Below, piece after piece: positions 21,891 through 32,668 of a stretch of DNA of 64,000 nt. Under the pieces are notes generated by a model. It saw only the letters and a list, made by a program, of their open reading frames with translations. It ran no database searches and was not told where the DNA came from. The translations under genes and the position numbers were made by a program. The DNA comes from Acanthaster planci (lineage: Eukaryota > Echinodermata > Asteroidea > Valvatida > Acanthasteridae): positions 101,869-165,868 of the forward strand of contig NW_019091430.1 in NCBI RefSeq assembly GCF_001949145.1, read 5' to 3'. The first letter of the stretch is position 1, and every line of letters starts with the position of its first letter.

Positions 21891-23849
21891 ATGAAGGGCA
21901 TGAGGTAGGTAAATCAACCTCTCCATACCTGGATTAATTCTCTAAGGTCGCACTTGTTTTTGGTTGACTTATAATAGTAGCTGTAGCAATGTACAAGTGA
22001 ATGTAGCAATTAATCATAACTATTTTTTAATCATTAGATCTTGAGAAGTGCAGTAGCTCGGACTCAGAGAAGTGTTGCATATCGTATATGGCTTATTCAG
22101 CCGAGTTTATTCGATGTGAAAAGTACCGGTACTACAATTAACTAATAACTATCAAGTGTTTGCAAAATAACTACATTTCCAAACAGGGTTTAAAAGCTGC
22201 AAATTATATTTAGCAAAATCGTAACTAGCTTGCATACATTGACTCTTTTCTCGATGGCTTGTAAAACTAACATGCTCATCAGTCCTTCAAATGTGATTAA
22301 TTCTTGACAAAATTAATACTGCCTGCATGGAAATTATGCTAAACTTGAAAAATGGACCGGGTCTAGTAACTTCATTAAACAACTAATGCTAATAGATTAA
22401 AAAATCTACTTATTCAATCCTCTGTGAGTTTGTTTCAAGGTACATTACAAGCACTACAAACTGACTCGATCTAATATTTAGTATCATGCAATATTTTCTT
22501 CTTTAAATTCTCAAGAAATTCCTCCAATCAACTACTAAATGCAAACCTACTTTTCTTTAGCAAAATTCCTCTAAGTGTCTATATAACGTGGGTCTGGTGA
22601 AATCTGTCTGTTTAAACTCTAAAAACTGGTCACATTTTGGACAAAACTTTCTGACAGAAAATATAAACAAATTACATGCATGTCTGACGAGCGTGGTGTG
22701 GCTGTTTTTCTTGGAAACTATAGAGGGCTCTCTTCAAGTTCTTATCTGGACCAATGAAATAATCATCTTCGTTAATTATAATTGTATTTATCTACTGGTA
22801 TGGTTCGCTTGTACGTGTTTTAATAGCTGATCTACATGTCTATTTATGCTCCGTGCACATTCACGTAAGCTTCATCACCTTTCAATTTAATGTTGGAACT
22901 CCCTTAATCTCTGAAATGTGACGTTGTCAATCCATGGCTGGATTAATACTTTAATATCACATCTGTTTTGTGATGACTTAAATTAGCAGCATGTACCAAT
23001 GTATAAGTGAATCTTGTTTTTTGTTGCGAAATATTTTAATTTATCAATTAACTTTGCTAGTTTTTATTATTTTTATTTATTGGTATGGTCCTTTTATGTA
23101 TAGACGTTTTTTATTGCTGATCTAAATGTCTGTAACATTTTTGTAAAGTCAACAGTATTGAAAAGGAAGGACTCTAGGTCACAGTTATGTAGTTAGCTTT
23201 TTCTTTTCCTGGATATTTGCTGATGGCTTACTTTGTATAGTCCTTTGTTTTTACTTGTGTTGATTTATATATGTCCTGTCTTTTTATTGTGTATTTCTGG
23301 TGAATGCCGAACAAATATTAATAATTAATGACAATAATAATTTCGTGCAAGGTCGACGTGATAATTCTGTGTTTGGCACACGTGAATTCATGTGCATCAG
23401 ACTATTGGGAGCTCATTAAAACTGACCCCTTCCCCCTACATGTACAGTAGTTAACTTTTCAGAATAATTTTCCACAGTGAAGTTTTCCACTTGGCCTTTA
23501 GTAAATCCTTCAAGGTGAATGCTTGTTTATTTCAAAATCCAAATGTCTGTTATGTACTTGTTGCTGCATGGCATATTTTGACATGATCTCTTGCGTGACA
23601 GTTGTATTTGCCACGTAGCACGTCCCTCCGCTGCATGGCATTGTTCTGAATGCCGCGCCGCAGAAATGGTGCGATGCACATAATGTTTTTGTATCTTCCA
23701 GTTTCATCAAATTCCATCAGTCGGTTTCTTATCGGACGCACCCTTTTCCGGCATGGCTCCATAAAATGGAGCCATGATTGTATTCGTGATGTTCCAAATC
23801 TGTGTGAAAGTTCTTTCTTACGTACCGGTAGTGTTGTTCTTGGCCTCAA

Positions 23850-24555
23850 AAGCTTCTTGCCCGCCCCATAACAAAGAAGGGTCCTACTACGCCGGATATT
23901 CTCAAAGATTCTTAACCGATATTGTTACTAAATATGGTTTTTCTAATAATCTCTCAGATATCAGACTGTGGTGCTTATTTCATTTGTCGGTTTTCTCAGA
24001 CACGAAGAAATTATTAACATCCGTCGATGTGACGTAAAAATGTACCCCTCCCAAGTTAACATTTTTTATATGTAAGAGTAAAACTGATGTGCTCAGACAA
24101 GGTGCGTGGGTCCTCATTGGCGCTACTTACAACCCAACATGTCCCTTCAACATGCTACGTAGGTATTTTGAATTGGCTGAATTCAGGAACGATATGAACG
24201 ATGGGTTTTTTATTCCGACCGTTTCTGTTTCTTTTAAGTCACAGAATAAGCATGTATTGAGACATGGTCAGCTGTCGTATTCTAGGTGTCTGGAGCTGCT
24301 GAAGAATGTTCTTAGTTCGGTTGGTTTAGATCCAAAGCGTTTTGAAAGGCATAGCTCAAGAGCGGGCGGTGCCTCTGCAGTCGCTATTCACGGGTTCCTG
24401 ACCGTCTGTTTAAGAAGTTTGGGCGTTGGCAGTCAGAGACTGCCAAGGACTCAAGCTAGGCTTCATACGTAGGGTTGCATATATATCTCAAGGGCTCATA
24501 TATTGAAGACTCAGACGAAAGTAGGTTGAAAGTGTCAACTAACTTGGGCTTTTAA
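23850..24555 (+). pseudogene. Ngaro-like tyrosine recombinase, frameshifted
   Basis: Blocks read NLSDIRLWCLFHLS, RHEEIINIRRCDVKMYPSQV, KSKTDVLRQGAWVLIG, HVLRHGQLSYSRC, GLDPKRFERHSSRAGGASA (HxxR motif), PDRLFKKFGRWQSETAKD and, after more damage, SRLKVSTNLGF with a stop at 24555. These are the successive conserved segments of the DIRS/Ngaro recombinase. The HxxR is intact. The C-terminal tyrosine region is shifted and interrupted by a stop. The longest single open piece is 24089-24472. Confidence 0.85.
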
Positions 24556-24801
24556 TTATGGTCAGGCGATTGTTTTGTTATAAGTTTGTACTTGGTTTTA
24601 TACTACGTTAAGAAAGAAGAAAGAATTAAACTTGTGCAAATTCATTACATAGCTTATTCGCCACTCAAATAAAGTAATATACATGGTGGAAGTTATGTAG
24701 TCCTTGCTCTGTTAAAAAAAACCAACAATACAACATTAAAAATACATAGCAAAAATACATAAAGAATAACATTAAACATTAAAACACCACAATACATGTA
24801 A

Positions 24802-25330
24802 CTACAATGAGTTGTTCAGCTCCCGCACAGCACTAGGATAAAAACCATCGATCGCTCTTTTAGTTTTGGCAGCTACAGCTCTGTACCGTCTTCCAGAAGG
24901 GAGCAATTGGAACAGAGCATTGCCCGGGTGCGACTTGTCCATTGCAATTGCCACAGCCCTCTTCCGTTGCATCGTCACATAGATATCATCCACTGACGGC
25001 AGTGGCTGACCGACAATCCTGGACGCCGTCTTCACAACCCGCTGTAAGAGTGTCCGATGGGCCACCGTGGTTCCATCATACCAGACCGTGATGGAGTGCG
25101 TAAGAATGCTCTCCACCACCGACCCGTAAAAATCAACCAGCACACGCTGTCCAAACCAAAGCTCTTCAACCGACGTAGGAAGAGGAGCCGCTGCTGGCCC
25201 TTTTTCATGCAGTGGTTTACTTGTGCCGACCATGCCAGGTCGCTCGCGAGGTGAATGCCCAGGAACTTAAAACATTGACTCTTTCGACTTCTAAAGAGTA
25301 AAAAAAAATCCGACGAAAATCAACTATTAT
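24802..25330 (-). pseudogene. LINE ORF2 C-terminal fragment (L2/CR1 group)
   Basis: On the minus strand the blocks are LGIHLASDLAWSAQVNHCMK and KKGQQRLLFLRRLKSFGLDS, then after a frameshift near 25140 VDFYGSVVESILTHSITVWY, TASRIVGQPLPSVDDIYV, NALFQLLPSGRRYRAV and FYPSAVRELNNSL with a stop. This is the characteristic end of L2-like LINE ORF2 downstream of RT. The 3' end is followed by an A+T-rich tail. The 5' truncation is typical of dead LINE insertions. Confidence 0.85.
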
Positions 25331-25433
25331 CTCCTTGGTCTTAACATCTCCTTTACGTGTTTAACTGGCCCGTTTTTTTATTTCCTAATGGGGAGGGGAC
25401 TAGTATCCACTCCGAGCTTGACCTCATGATTCT

Positions 25434-25473
25434 ACTTATAGAATAAACCTGCAGGTGTATTCTATAAGTAGTT
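25434..25473. repeat. 40-bp hairpin with perfect 13-bp stem
   Basis: CTACTTATAGAAT and ATTCTATAAGTAG flank a 14-base loop containing CCTGCAGG. It is immediately followed by the direct repeat GGTGCATGAGGAAATATTTT. Confidence 0.7.
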
Positions 25474-25474
25474 C

Positions 25475-25513
25475 GGTGCATGAGGAAATATTTTATTCAC
25501 GTTCGAGGAACGA
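25475..25513 (+). repeat. Direct repeat, copy 1 (partner 26270-26310)
   Basis: GGTGCATGAGGAAATATTTT and ATTCACGTTCGAGGAACGAG recur almost exactly at 26270-26310. The pair brackets MITE-1 copy 1. The inner part CACGTTCGAGGAACGAG is itself a short hairpin. Confidence 0.75.
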
Positions 25514-25703
25514 GTTAGTGAATACTTGTCAATGAATTTTTTTTGGGGGGGGGAGCAGAGCGGAGTGTGTTTTCTCTTTGTGCACTCAAGCATGCAATAG
25601 CAGCGTAGACGACCTCTTACTGATTTGACACACAAGCGTACGGGAGAAATCCCACCAAGCCAGCAACTTACTTATTGCAGGTACACTTTTTTAAATTCAA
25701 CTA

Positions 25704-26141
25704 TAGATGGATTTCACATTCGCGGCGTCTGCGCATATCCGCATCGAAGCCAAGGCTTAATATATGTGTTGAACTTCGTCGCGCGCGCGCGCCCGCGGAG
25801 TCGACACAGTACATGCACTATCCGGCTCGTAAGTGTGATACCACTTCAGTTTAAACCACGCCCACCGCACAAGCTACACGGCCATCGCAGGTACGTAAGT
25901 TTGCGGTCAATTGTTATTTTTTTCTTTTGATTTCAAGTGTCGAGTCATTCTGAAAGAATTTTCCACAAAAATTTGCTGCCTGAAAAGTCTGAATTTAACA
26001 TACCTTTATGTATATTTTGGCTTGACTCCTTACTTTCAATCATCTGATCGTATTAAGAATTGAAGCTGACACATACAGCCTCGTTTTCAAACGCGGAAGT
26101 GCGCAGATCGACGCTGAAAGCGTCGTATTGGGATCCCTCTA
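25704..26141 (+). mobile_element. MITE-1, copy 1
   Basis: 438 bp with terminal inverted repeats TAGATGGATTTC / TAGAGGGATCCC and a TA target duplication on both sides (25702-25703, 26142-26143). No ORF has coding signature. Copies occur at 46185-46616 (same orientation) and 59492-59895 (inverted). Shared inner landmarks are GTCGACACAGTACATGCA, CAGTTTAAACCACGCCCAC and GAAGCTGACACATACAGCCT. The TA target site suggests mobilisation by a Tc1/mariner-like or similar transposase. Confidence 0.85.
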
Positions 26142-26269
26142 TACCGGCTGTATTGTAGTGAGATTGATACATGTCAATCGCAGTTGGTCATTGTCTCACT
26201 GGAATCTGAGGAATTCCTTTTTAGACATCTAGGGGGACCCTCGGTCTCATTTCTTGCTGGATACAGTTA

Positions 26270-26310
26270 GGTGCATGAGAAAATATTTTATTCACGTTCG
26301 AGGAACGAGG
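26270..26310 (+). repeat. Direct repeat, copy 2
   Basis: Partner of 25475-25513; see that entry. Confidence 0.75.
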
Positions 26311-26879
26311 TTGTGAAGAAATGATTCGGACGCGGCCATTCATACTCTAGCAGACGACGCATGAATGAATAAATTGAAAAGAATCTATCAAATGGTGATA
26401 TTTATATATTAGCTATAAAAAGCATCTCCAAAAAAGAATCAAGGAAGTGGAAAGTGTAAATTTTACGACAAAGGATAATTGTGAAAAAATTAACTATTTT
26501 TCACCTAACTGTTTTACCTACCTAAATTTCACAATATTTTGCCGGGTTCACCTTCGAATAAACTTGATATCACATTAACGACTAATAATTTTTCTGATAA
26601 AAAAGAGTTTAATCACTTCTAGGAAGAAAAGGTTTTCTTTAAAGTTTACTTCGTTTTCCATTGGGGTAAATTTTCATCATTTTTCACCTTACTTTGTGCC
26701 CAATTTTCACACAAATCAATTTTCCTGAGAACACATCCGGGATGCTGTTTGGAAGACTGAGAAATCGTTTGCTTCTATCAACTCATTTCTTCAAGACTGA
26801 ACACGAAGCTACAATCGAGATCTGGATCAGGGTTGGTGGAACCAACCTCCCCAGAAGCACAGATTATGGGTGCAGACCA

Positions 26880-27268
26880 CTAATACAGGTGAGAATTTCT
26901 GACCAGCTAATTAGCATTAAAAGTGCCCCCCCCAGTATCTTTTGAAAAAGGAGATTGTTTGGCCCCCAAAATGGTGAGATCGTGTAAATCGTTGCCAGGA
27001 TCAACTCCCTGGGTCCTTGAGCTTTCATATGAGAGCAGAAGGGCTAAAAGCTACGATTGAAAAATGGTCCTAAGTGCCCGAGAAAGTTGAGGGTTGCCAC
27101 TTAAAAAATGGCTGCTATCAGACTTCGGAAAAACTTTTTGGGGGTGGTTTCATTTTGTGGAAATAATTAATAATGTAATNNNNNNNNNNNNNNNNNNNNN
27201 NNNNGTTGGGCCCTGAACGGTGCTGATTTTACACTGTTTTCAATGGGGCTTGAATCAGTGGACTGTAC
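26880..27268 (+). repeat. Repeat R1, copy 1 (contains a 25-N gap)
   Basis: Matches the reverse complement of ~31886-32345, sharing CAGTATCTTTTGAAAA, GGCCCCCAAAATGGTGAGAT, GATCAACTCCCT and TTTACACTGTTTTCAATGGG. It is absent at the corresponding place in block A, so it was inserted after or during the duplication. Confidence 0.75.
27180..27204. other. Assembly gap (25 N)
   Basis: Run of N inside repeat R1 copy 1. True length unknown. Confidence 0.99.
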
Positions 27269-28181
27269 CCTTATGTGCTCTGTTACGGGCTCTCTGCGGA
27301 TATGGTGGGATGCATTACCTCTGACCCTACATATCAGAACACGCGCAAACAACGACAACCTTGCCACTGTCACTAGACAGCATGCTATGTGTTTACGGAA
27401 TTACGAGCTTTGTTCTGACAGCTTTATTAGAAGAGTACACTCGCAGATGAGAAGCATTGCTAAAACGGATGACGCATACAAATGAGTAGAAAATTTCAAG
27501 AAAACTGTTCACTGTACAGTGTGTAGTTCTTAATCAATTGAAGCATTGTGACCACATTTTGTTTACATTTCAGCGCCATAAAAGTGCGAAGAATGTGAAT
27601 CGTGAAAGGGTTTGAAACTCACAAAATTTCCAAAAAGCGATGCGTGTAGGATTTGTTTGAAATCAAGAGAATGGACTTATGCGACTTTAGTGCCATCATA
27701 TAAGACCGTTGTTTAAAACTTCTAATAATAGTGAAAAGAGAAATGAGTCAGTGCCTGTAAGAAAGTTAGTCATTTTTATCTCATCCACGGATGTCATTTA
27801 ACTGTATCAATCCCATATAAAATGATTAGTGTAATATTTTACATTAAATGTAAACAGAGAACATATAAATAATTGTAATTTATATCTCAAGTGCATGATA
27901 TTGTTACAAAGCAAAAGACAGCCTTTGGCAACTGGAGAAAAAAATGGCAAGAGATTTGGGAACTATATGGCGTCAATTTGTACAGCGAATCCTCGATCGG
28001 CCAGAAACTCTCTGAAAACGGCTCTCTGAACCACTAAAAGCGCATTGCTAGCAAGACATGATCAAGGACCAGAACTAGAACACCCTCATTTCCATGCAAT
28101 GAGAAAATACTGAGACAAGATTCGATGTTTTGATGAACAAAACAAGATGGGTAAATCAGCCATAGAAACACTACATCAAGT

Positions 28182-30215
28182 TTAATATTCAGTTTCGTAT
28201 GGATAGCTCATACTATAATCGTCACTGACACTGGAGACGTCAGGTCCCGGACCAGAGTCACTGTTAATGTCTTGCTGCAAACTGTTATGGGGCCCCACAG
28301 AAATGTCATTTATTTCGTAGGCGGCAGATTCAGCAGAACCCTCCAGATCACTGTCACCTGAGATTTCCGACGGGTTTGAAGAAGAGGGAACGCCAACACC
28401 ACCTCGAGCGTAGTAACCGTTGTAGGGGAAGGAGGAACTGATGTAGGTCCTCCCCTGATAGGAGGAAGAGGAAGGAGAAGAGGAAGAGGAAGAGGAAGAG
28501 AATGGATCAGCTATAAATATGGGCTTCTCGTCCGGCAAGGAGTTGATGATGATGCCGTCGCTGTCTGGTCTTGGAGACGACGACAGGAAGACCGTTCCAT
28601 CGCCGTCGACAGCCACCAGGTCAGGAGGCTGAGACACGGGGTTCTTGGGGACTGACAAGGAGTCGATGGTTATCCCGTCGTTACCTAGTTTTGGAGACGA
28701 CGACATGAAGACCGTTCCCTCGCCGTCGACAGCCACCAGGTCAGGAGGCTGAGACACGGGGTTCTTGGGGACTGACAAGGAGTCGATGGTTATCCCGTCG
28801 TTACCTAGTTTTGGAGACGACGACATGAAGACCGTTCCCTCGCCGTCGACAGCCACCAGGTCAGGAGTATGAGTCACGGGGTTCTTGGGAGCCGGCCAGA
28901 GCCCACCGTTGTCGATCTTAATGAGTGGGTTGGGGTAGGGCCCTCTCTGAGGGGAGTTAGGACCACTGTGTAGCGGCTCCTTGGGGACTGCATGGGTGGG
29001 GGCTGCTTTATCAGTACTGTGTTGTTGCGCCTGCAGCACGATAGTAATAGCACCCAGCGTGCCGGCCACTAGGATCAGCGTCGTCAGGACAACAGTACAT
29101 GCGCAAATTTTGGCCCGTTTGACTTGCCAACGACTGTAATTGTTTTCAACCTACGACAAGAATGGTAAGAACAACGACATATCAAAGTTAAACATGGATT
29201 CTTTAAGCCTATGCTATTATTATTACACGTAGATATACATACTCTCTAAATCATATGCAGGAAATCATTAAACGAACACTGACAATGAACTTCGAATGTC
29301 CTGAACATTGATTTTATTCTGTTACAGGCGGAATGGAATCCGTCATCCCGGGGTTAACATGATATTTCATGACTTGAGTAATATTTGTTTTTAATTTTTA
29401 AAATATTTTTATTTGGGCAATTGAACATTCACCAAGACAATCACCAGACACAGCAGGCTGCCCAGGAGAACATAAAAGTTGAAAAATAAACTGTCGCCAA
29501 AAGGCGTATGTCTCCCAAGACCCAAATAGAAAGGCAAGGCAAGAAAGAGCGCAACAAAAAAGAATCATTATTAAGATAAAAAAATAAATAAATAAATAAA
29601 GAAAGAAAGAAAATGCTCCGTGCCTAACAAAAGAATCACTATCACCTCTCTCCAAACAACCAGCGAAAATAGGTTTTCCTGATTAATATAGCACTTCTTT
29701 CATTTAAAATTGCTTTAGAAAAGAAAAAAATAACAAAAAACGAATTTGCTTTTTCCAATTCCACGCCATTTCCGGAGCGAGACGAAAATGACGACAAATA
29801 CGACGAATACTTTTTTATTTCTGAATTACCGTGCTCTGAAAGTGAAATCCAGTGGTGTTATTTCTAAAAAGGAATCAGCATTTAGGTCGAGTTACCCTTC
29901 GTTAACGAAATTAAACTTTCGTTAATTTTAAATGAAAGAAATACTAAAGAAGTACAAAGAAAGAGCTTTAAATTCTGACACTTAGAGCCCTTTCAAAAAC
30001 GACTTCTTAATTTTTCAATACCAGGTGAATTCAGCCACGTACCTGTTGGTCTGTGGTATCGGCCATATACAGAACAGTAGTGTCTATTTTCTTCTGAAGT
30101 GATGGTTTCTCTGGCGGTTTAGCCACCGTTGCTGGGATTGTGTTCTTGGGGAACATTATTTTGATATTCACTTTACCACCTCTACGGTCACCGTCCAAAC
30201 AGTCACCAAGTGAGG
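28182..30215 (-). CDS. Orphan single-pass membrane protein, copy B (partial)
   Basis: Paralogue of the gene at 17238-18404. Exons 30043-30215 (57 codons plus 2 bases) and 28182-29150 (323 codons with stop) join in phase and encode at least 379 residues. Layout as in copy A: hydrophilic N-terminus (SLGDCLDGDRR, LYMADTTDQQ), membrane helix, long Cys-free acidic Ser/Pro-rich tail ending SVSDDYSMSYPYETEY. It differs in carrying three units of a 40-residue repeat (PKNPVSQPPDLVAVDGEGTV, then FMSSSPKLGNDGITIDSLS) where copy A has one, plus a poly-Ser stretch from an AGG/AAG microsatellite. Two units (about 28640-28860) are identical at DNA level over 120 bp. The frame is open throughout and the exon 2 splice signals are kept, which argues it is a working gene. 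An upstream exon is expected. Function unknown. Confidence 0.65.
28640..28880 (-). repeat. 120-bp in-frame coding tandem repeat in gene B
   Basis: Two exact 120-bp units in tandem (GGGGTTCTTGGGGACTGACA is the shared start on the plus strand) plus a diverged third unit, each coding 40 residues. Exact identity points to recent unequal exchange or slippage. Confidence 0.9.
29383..29628. mobile_element. ~245-bp insertion in the gene B intron (SINE/MITE-like)
   Basis: Gene A's intron runs directly from GACTT.AGTAAT to CAAAAGA.TCACTATCAC, while gene B has ~245 bp in between. The insert ends in an (AAAT)n/(AAAG)n run at ~29578-29612, like a SINE tail. No polymerase III boxes were confirmed. A second B-specific stretch lies at ~29690-29960. 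Confidence 0.55.
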
Positions 30216-31885
30216 CTGAACAACAATAACCTTAAATTGAGCAGATTGTAGAATCCCTCAAGTACAAGCTGGCACTTTCCACAGAACTCTCGTGACGGCG
30301 TGAACTGGCGGGGATTTAAGTACAATGCAGCACGTCGCTGTGGCCGCACTGTGTAGAAAACCATTCGATGTCTTTAAAGTCATATGGGAGTGCATTCGAC
30401 CTAACAGCCCACGCATTTCCTGAGCGTATACATGTACAAATGTACTCAGTTGTGCCATCCGACACCAGCTGGACACACGGCCTACCTGTCACTGGTTGGT
30501 ACGTGCGCACTTTCGATGACACTGTTATGTTATTTCATTATGCGTGAATTACCTGCTCGGTGCATCCGCCGGTTTGTCGGGTGTAAAGAGAAAGCTGACT
30601 TCCTGTCACGACAGTAGGTCAAATTGTTATTTATTCTGATAGGAAAATTCCAAATTAGGCCCTCTCATTTCTAATTGCGTCATATTTCATCTGCTTGAAA
30701 AAAATTTATGCACTTCACTAAAAGCCATTAGATGTGTGATTATCATGGCTGCAGTGGCAAGAACTGTTCGTCAGTGAGGAACAAATTCTAACAATTTTAA
30801 CAAACTCCACAAAGGCAAAGACTTTATACGCATTTGTACATACCATGATAAATTCAGTTGGGTTTATTGTTTGTTCAAGTTTTGTTCATTTGTTTTAGGA
30901 GAGGTTAATACTTTACAATACATATATTTCAAATTTTAAATAAAGACAATTTATGTGTTCGTAAGTTCTTGAAGATTGGAAACATGTTTCTTAACATTTC
31001 AAGTCATAATCTCAAATTTAAATTTTAAATGCACTAATACAAAAGCGCTATTTCTTGTTTTTGTATGTAGGTCTTTACTTGTTTTCCTCGCGACATACGA
31101 CGGTTCCATTGCTATGGTAAAAATTCAGGAGCATATCTTGGTACGTGTGCAGAGAAGCAGAAATTTGACGAAGTTCTCACATCTCGGTTTCGGGCTGGTA
31201 AAATCACAGCCCATTAGGTGAGGATTTTGCGCAGTGTATGACTTGAAGCAACACAGATGAGAGTTTTCTTCCTTTATACCATTGTAAGGCCTTCATAATT
31301 GTAGCTTCTTCATAAAGAAAAATAAAAGTCCGCCCCGGAACTCTAGATCTCAAGTTACCAGTCAAAACTTCTGCTTTATTCGCAATCAACTCTTAAAACA
31401 GTAACAGTACTTAGCAGCTTGAAGTTGAACACATGCAGATTGACGGACGGATCTGATTATAGGATCATTCCTACAAACAAATGAGACAGTCATTACATGT
31501 ACGTGTGTAAGTAAGCTTACAATATTTTACCCCAGTAAACGTGTGCATGTACAATTGCATGTGATTACAACGTGTACACAGCAGACGCCTGTTGCCAAAT
31601 TTTAGTGTCGATACACATGAAAATTTCCCAATTAACAACCCCACAAACATCCCTCGAACCTCAATGTATGAGAGCATGTAGACCTATATACGTAAAGAAT
31701 AAATTTGTTCTTACTGACACTTGTGGAACACGACAAATGAAATATTTGGCACACCCTATTTGAGGAAAATTCCAACAGAACATGTGATATATTCCTAGCG
31801 TGGAGCGGTGTTCCACTGGCTTCACTGGACTAAATCAACTCCTTCCCAAGAGGGAGCTCGACCATTTTACTGGCCCAAACTTCTC
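30216..31885. other. Upstream of gene B, then unannotated
   Basis: 30216-30510 is conserved with the gene A upstream region and probably contains promoter or untranslated exon sequence. The remainder is A+T-rich without a recognised gene. Confidence 0.45.
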
Positions 31886-32345
31886 TGGGGCTGGTACTGT
31901 CCACTGAATCAAGCCCCATTGAAAACAGTGTAAAATCAGTGCTGTTCAGGCCCAATAACATGATACCAACATCCCTTAGATTTCTGAAACACAAATTCAA
32001 TTATTGTCGGGTCCCTAGTCTTTCTATTTCTTTTCATTTTTTGTGGGTCAACCAATCACATAACAAAAAAAAATCACCCCCCTACAGGTGATTTTTCAAG
32101 TGGCAACCCTCAATTTTCTCGGGCAATTTGGACCATTTTTCAACGACTTTTTTAGCCATTCTGCTCTCAGATGAAAGCTCAAAGGCCTAGGGAGTTGATC
32201 CTGGCAACGATTTACACAATCTCACCATTTTGGGGGCCGAACAATCTCCCTTTTCAAAAGATACTGTGTGTGTACATGTGTGTGTGGGGAGGACTCTTAA
32301 TGCTAATCAGCTGGCCAGAAATTCTCCCTTGAATTGTAAGTGGAC
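31886..32345 (-). repeat. Repeat R1, copy 2 (inverted)
   Basis: Reverse-complement match to 26880-27268, from GGTACTGTCCACTGAATCA to the CAGCTGATTAGC-type block. It contains a short (GT)n run at ~32268-32286. The two R1 copies face each other on either side of gene B. Confidence 0.75.
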
Positions 32346-32668
32346 TGCACCCCTCACCGCTGTGGGCGCAGAGACGAGCCACTGCTCCAACGGAGTCGAG
32401 TTTTGATAAAGGCCTTAACCCTTCACAAAATTTTACAGTAAACCAACCCAGTGGCGCCATAGTCTTGGCCCAAGACGTCAGTGGTTGATAGTTGTTTTAA
32501 TTCTGTTGAAGAGCGCCCTCGCACACCTAGATTTTACTTACTCTCACTAACGTCCTGGGAATCTTGCAGGAAAGGGGGTGGGGCAGTTGTATGCAAATGT
32601 CCGATCTTCTTAAATATTTATAGCCTTGGTATTATAATTATGTACATGTACTTCGAAGTTCGAACAAC

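Larger units (their letters stand above)
20650..24555 (+). mobile_element. Decayed Ngaro/DIRS-order element
   Basis: Gag-like, zinc-knuckle, reverse transcriptase and tyrosine recombinase remnants lie in order on the plus strand over ~3.9 kb, which is the gene order of Ngaro-like DIRS-order retrotransposons. A+T-rich sequence with internal diverged duplications (21927-22040 resembles 22930-23050, and 22785-22850 resembles 23065-23135) separates RT from recombinase, where RNase H should be. I could not identify the split direct terminal repeats. All coding parts carry frameshifts or stops. Confidence 0.75.
26790..30800. repeat. Segmental duplication block B
   Basis: Counterpart of 16070-18800. 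The match begins near AACACGAAGC.ACAA (26800 vs 16088), is interrupted by repeat R1 (26880-27268), resumes at CCTCTGACCCT (27317 vs 16306) and continues past the gene to ~30510 or beyond. Block B is longer mainly because of intron insertions and coding repeats. Confidence 0.85.

Noticed and set aside
29398-29655. 85-codon hydrophobic minus-strand ORF.
   Set aside because: It is produced by a B-specific intron insertion with (AAAT)n/(AAAG)n simple repeats and is absent from copy A.
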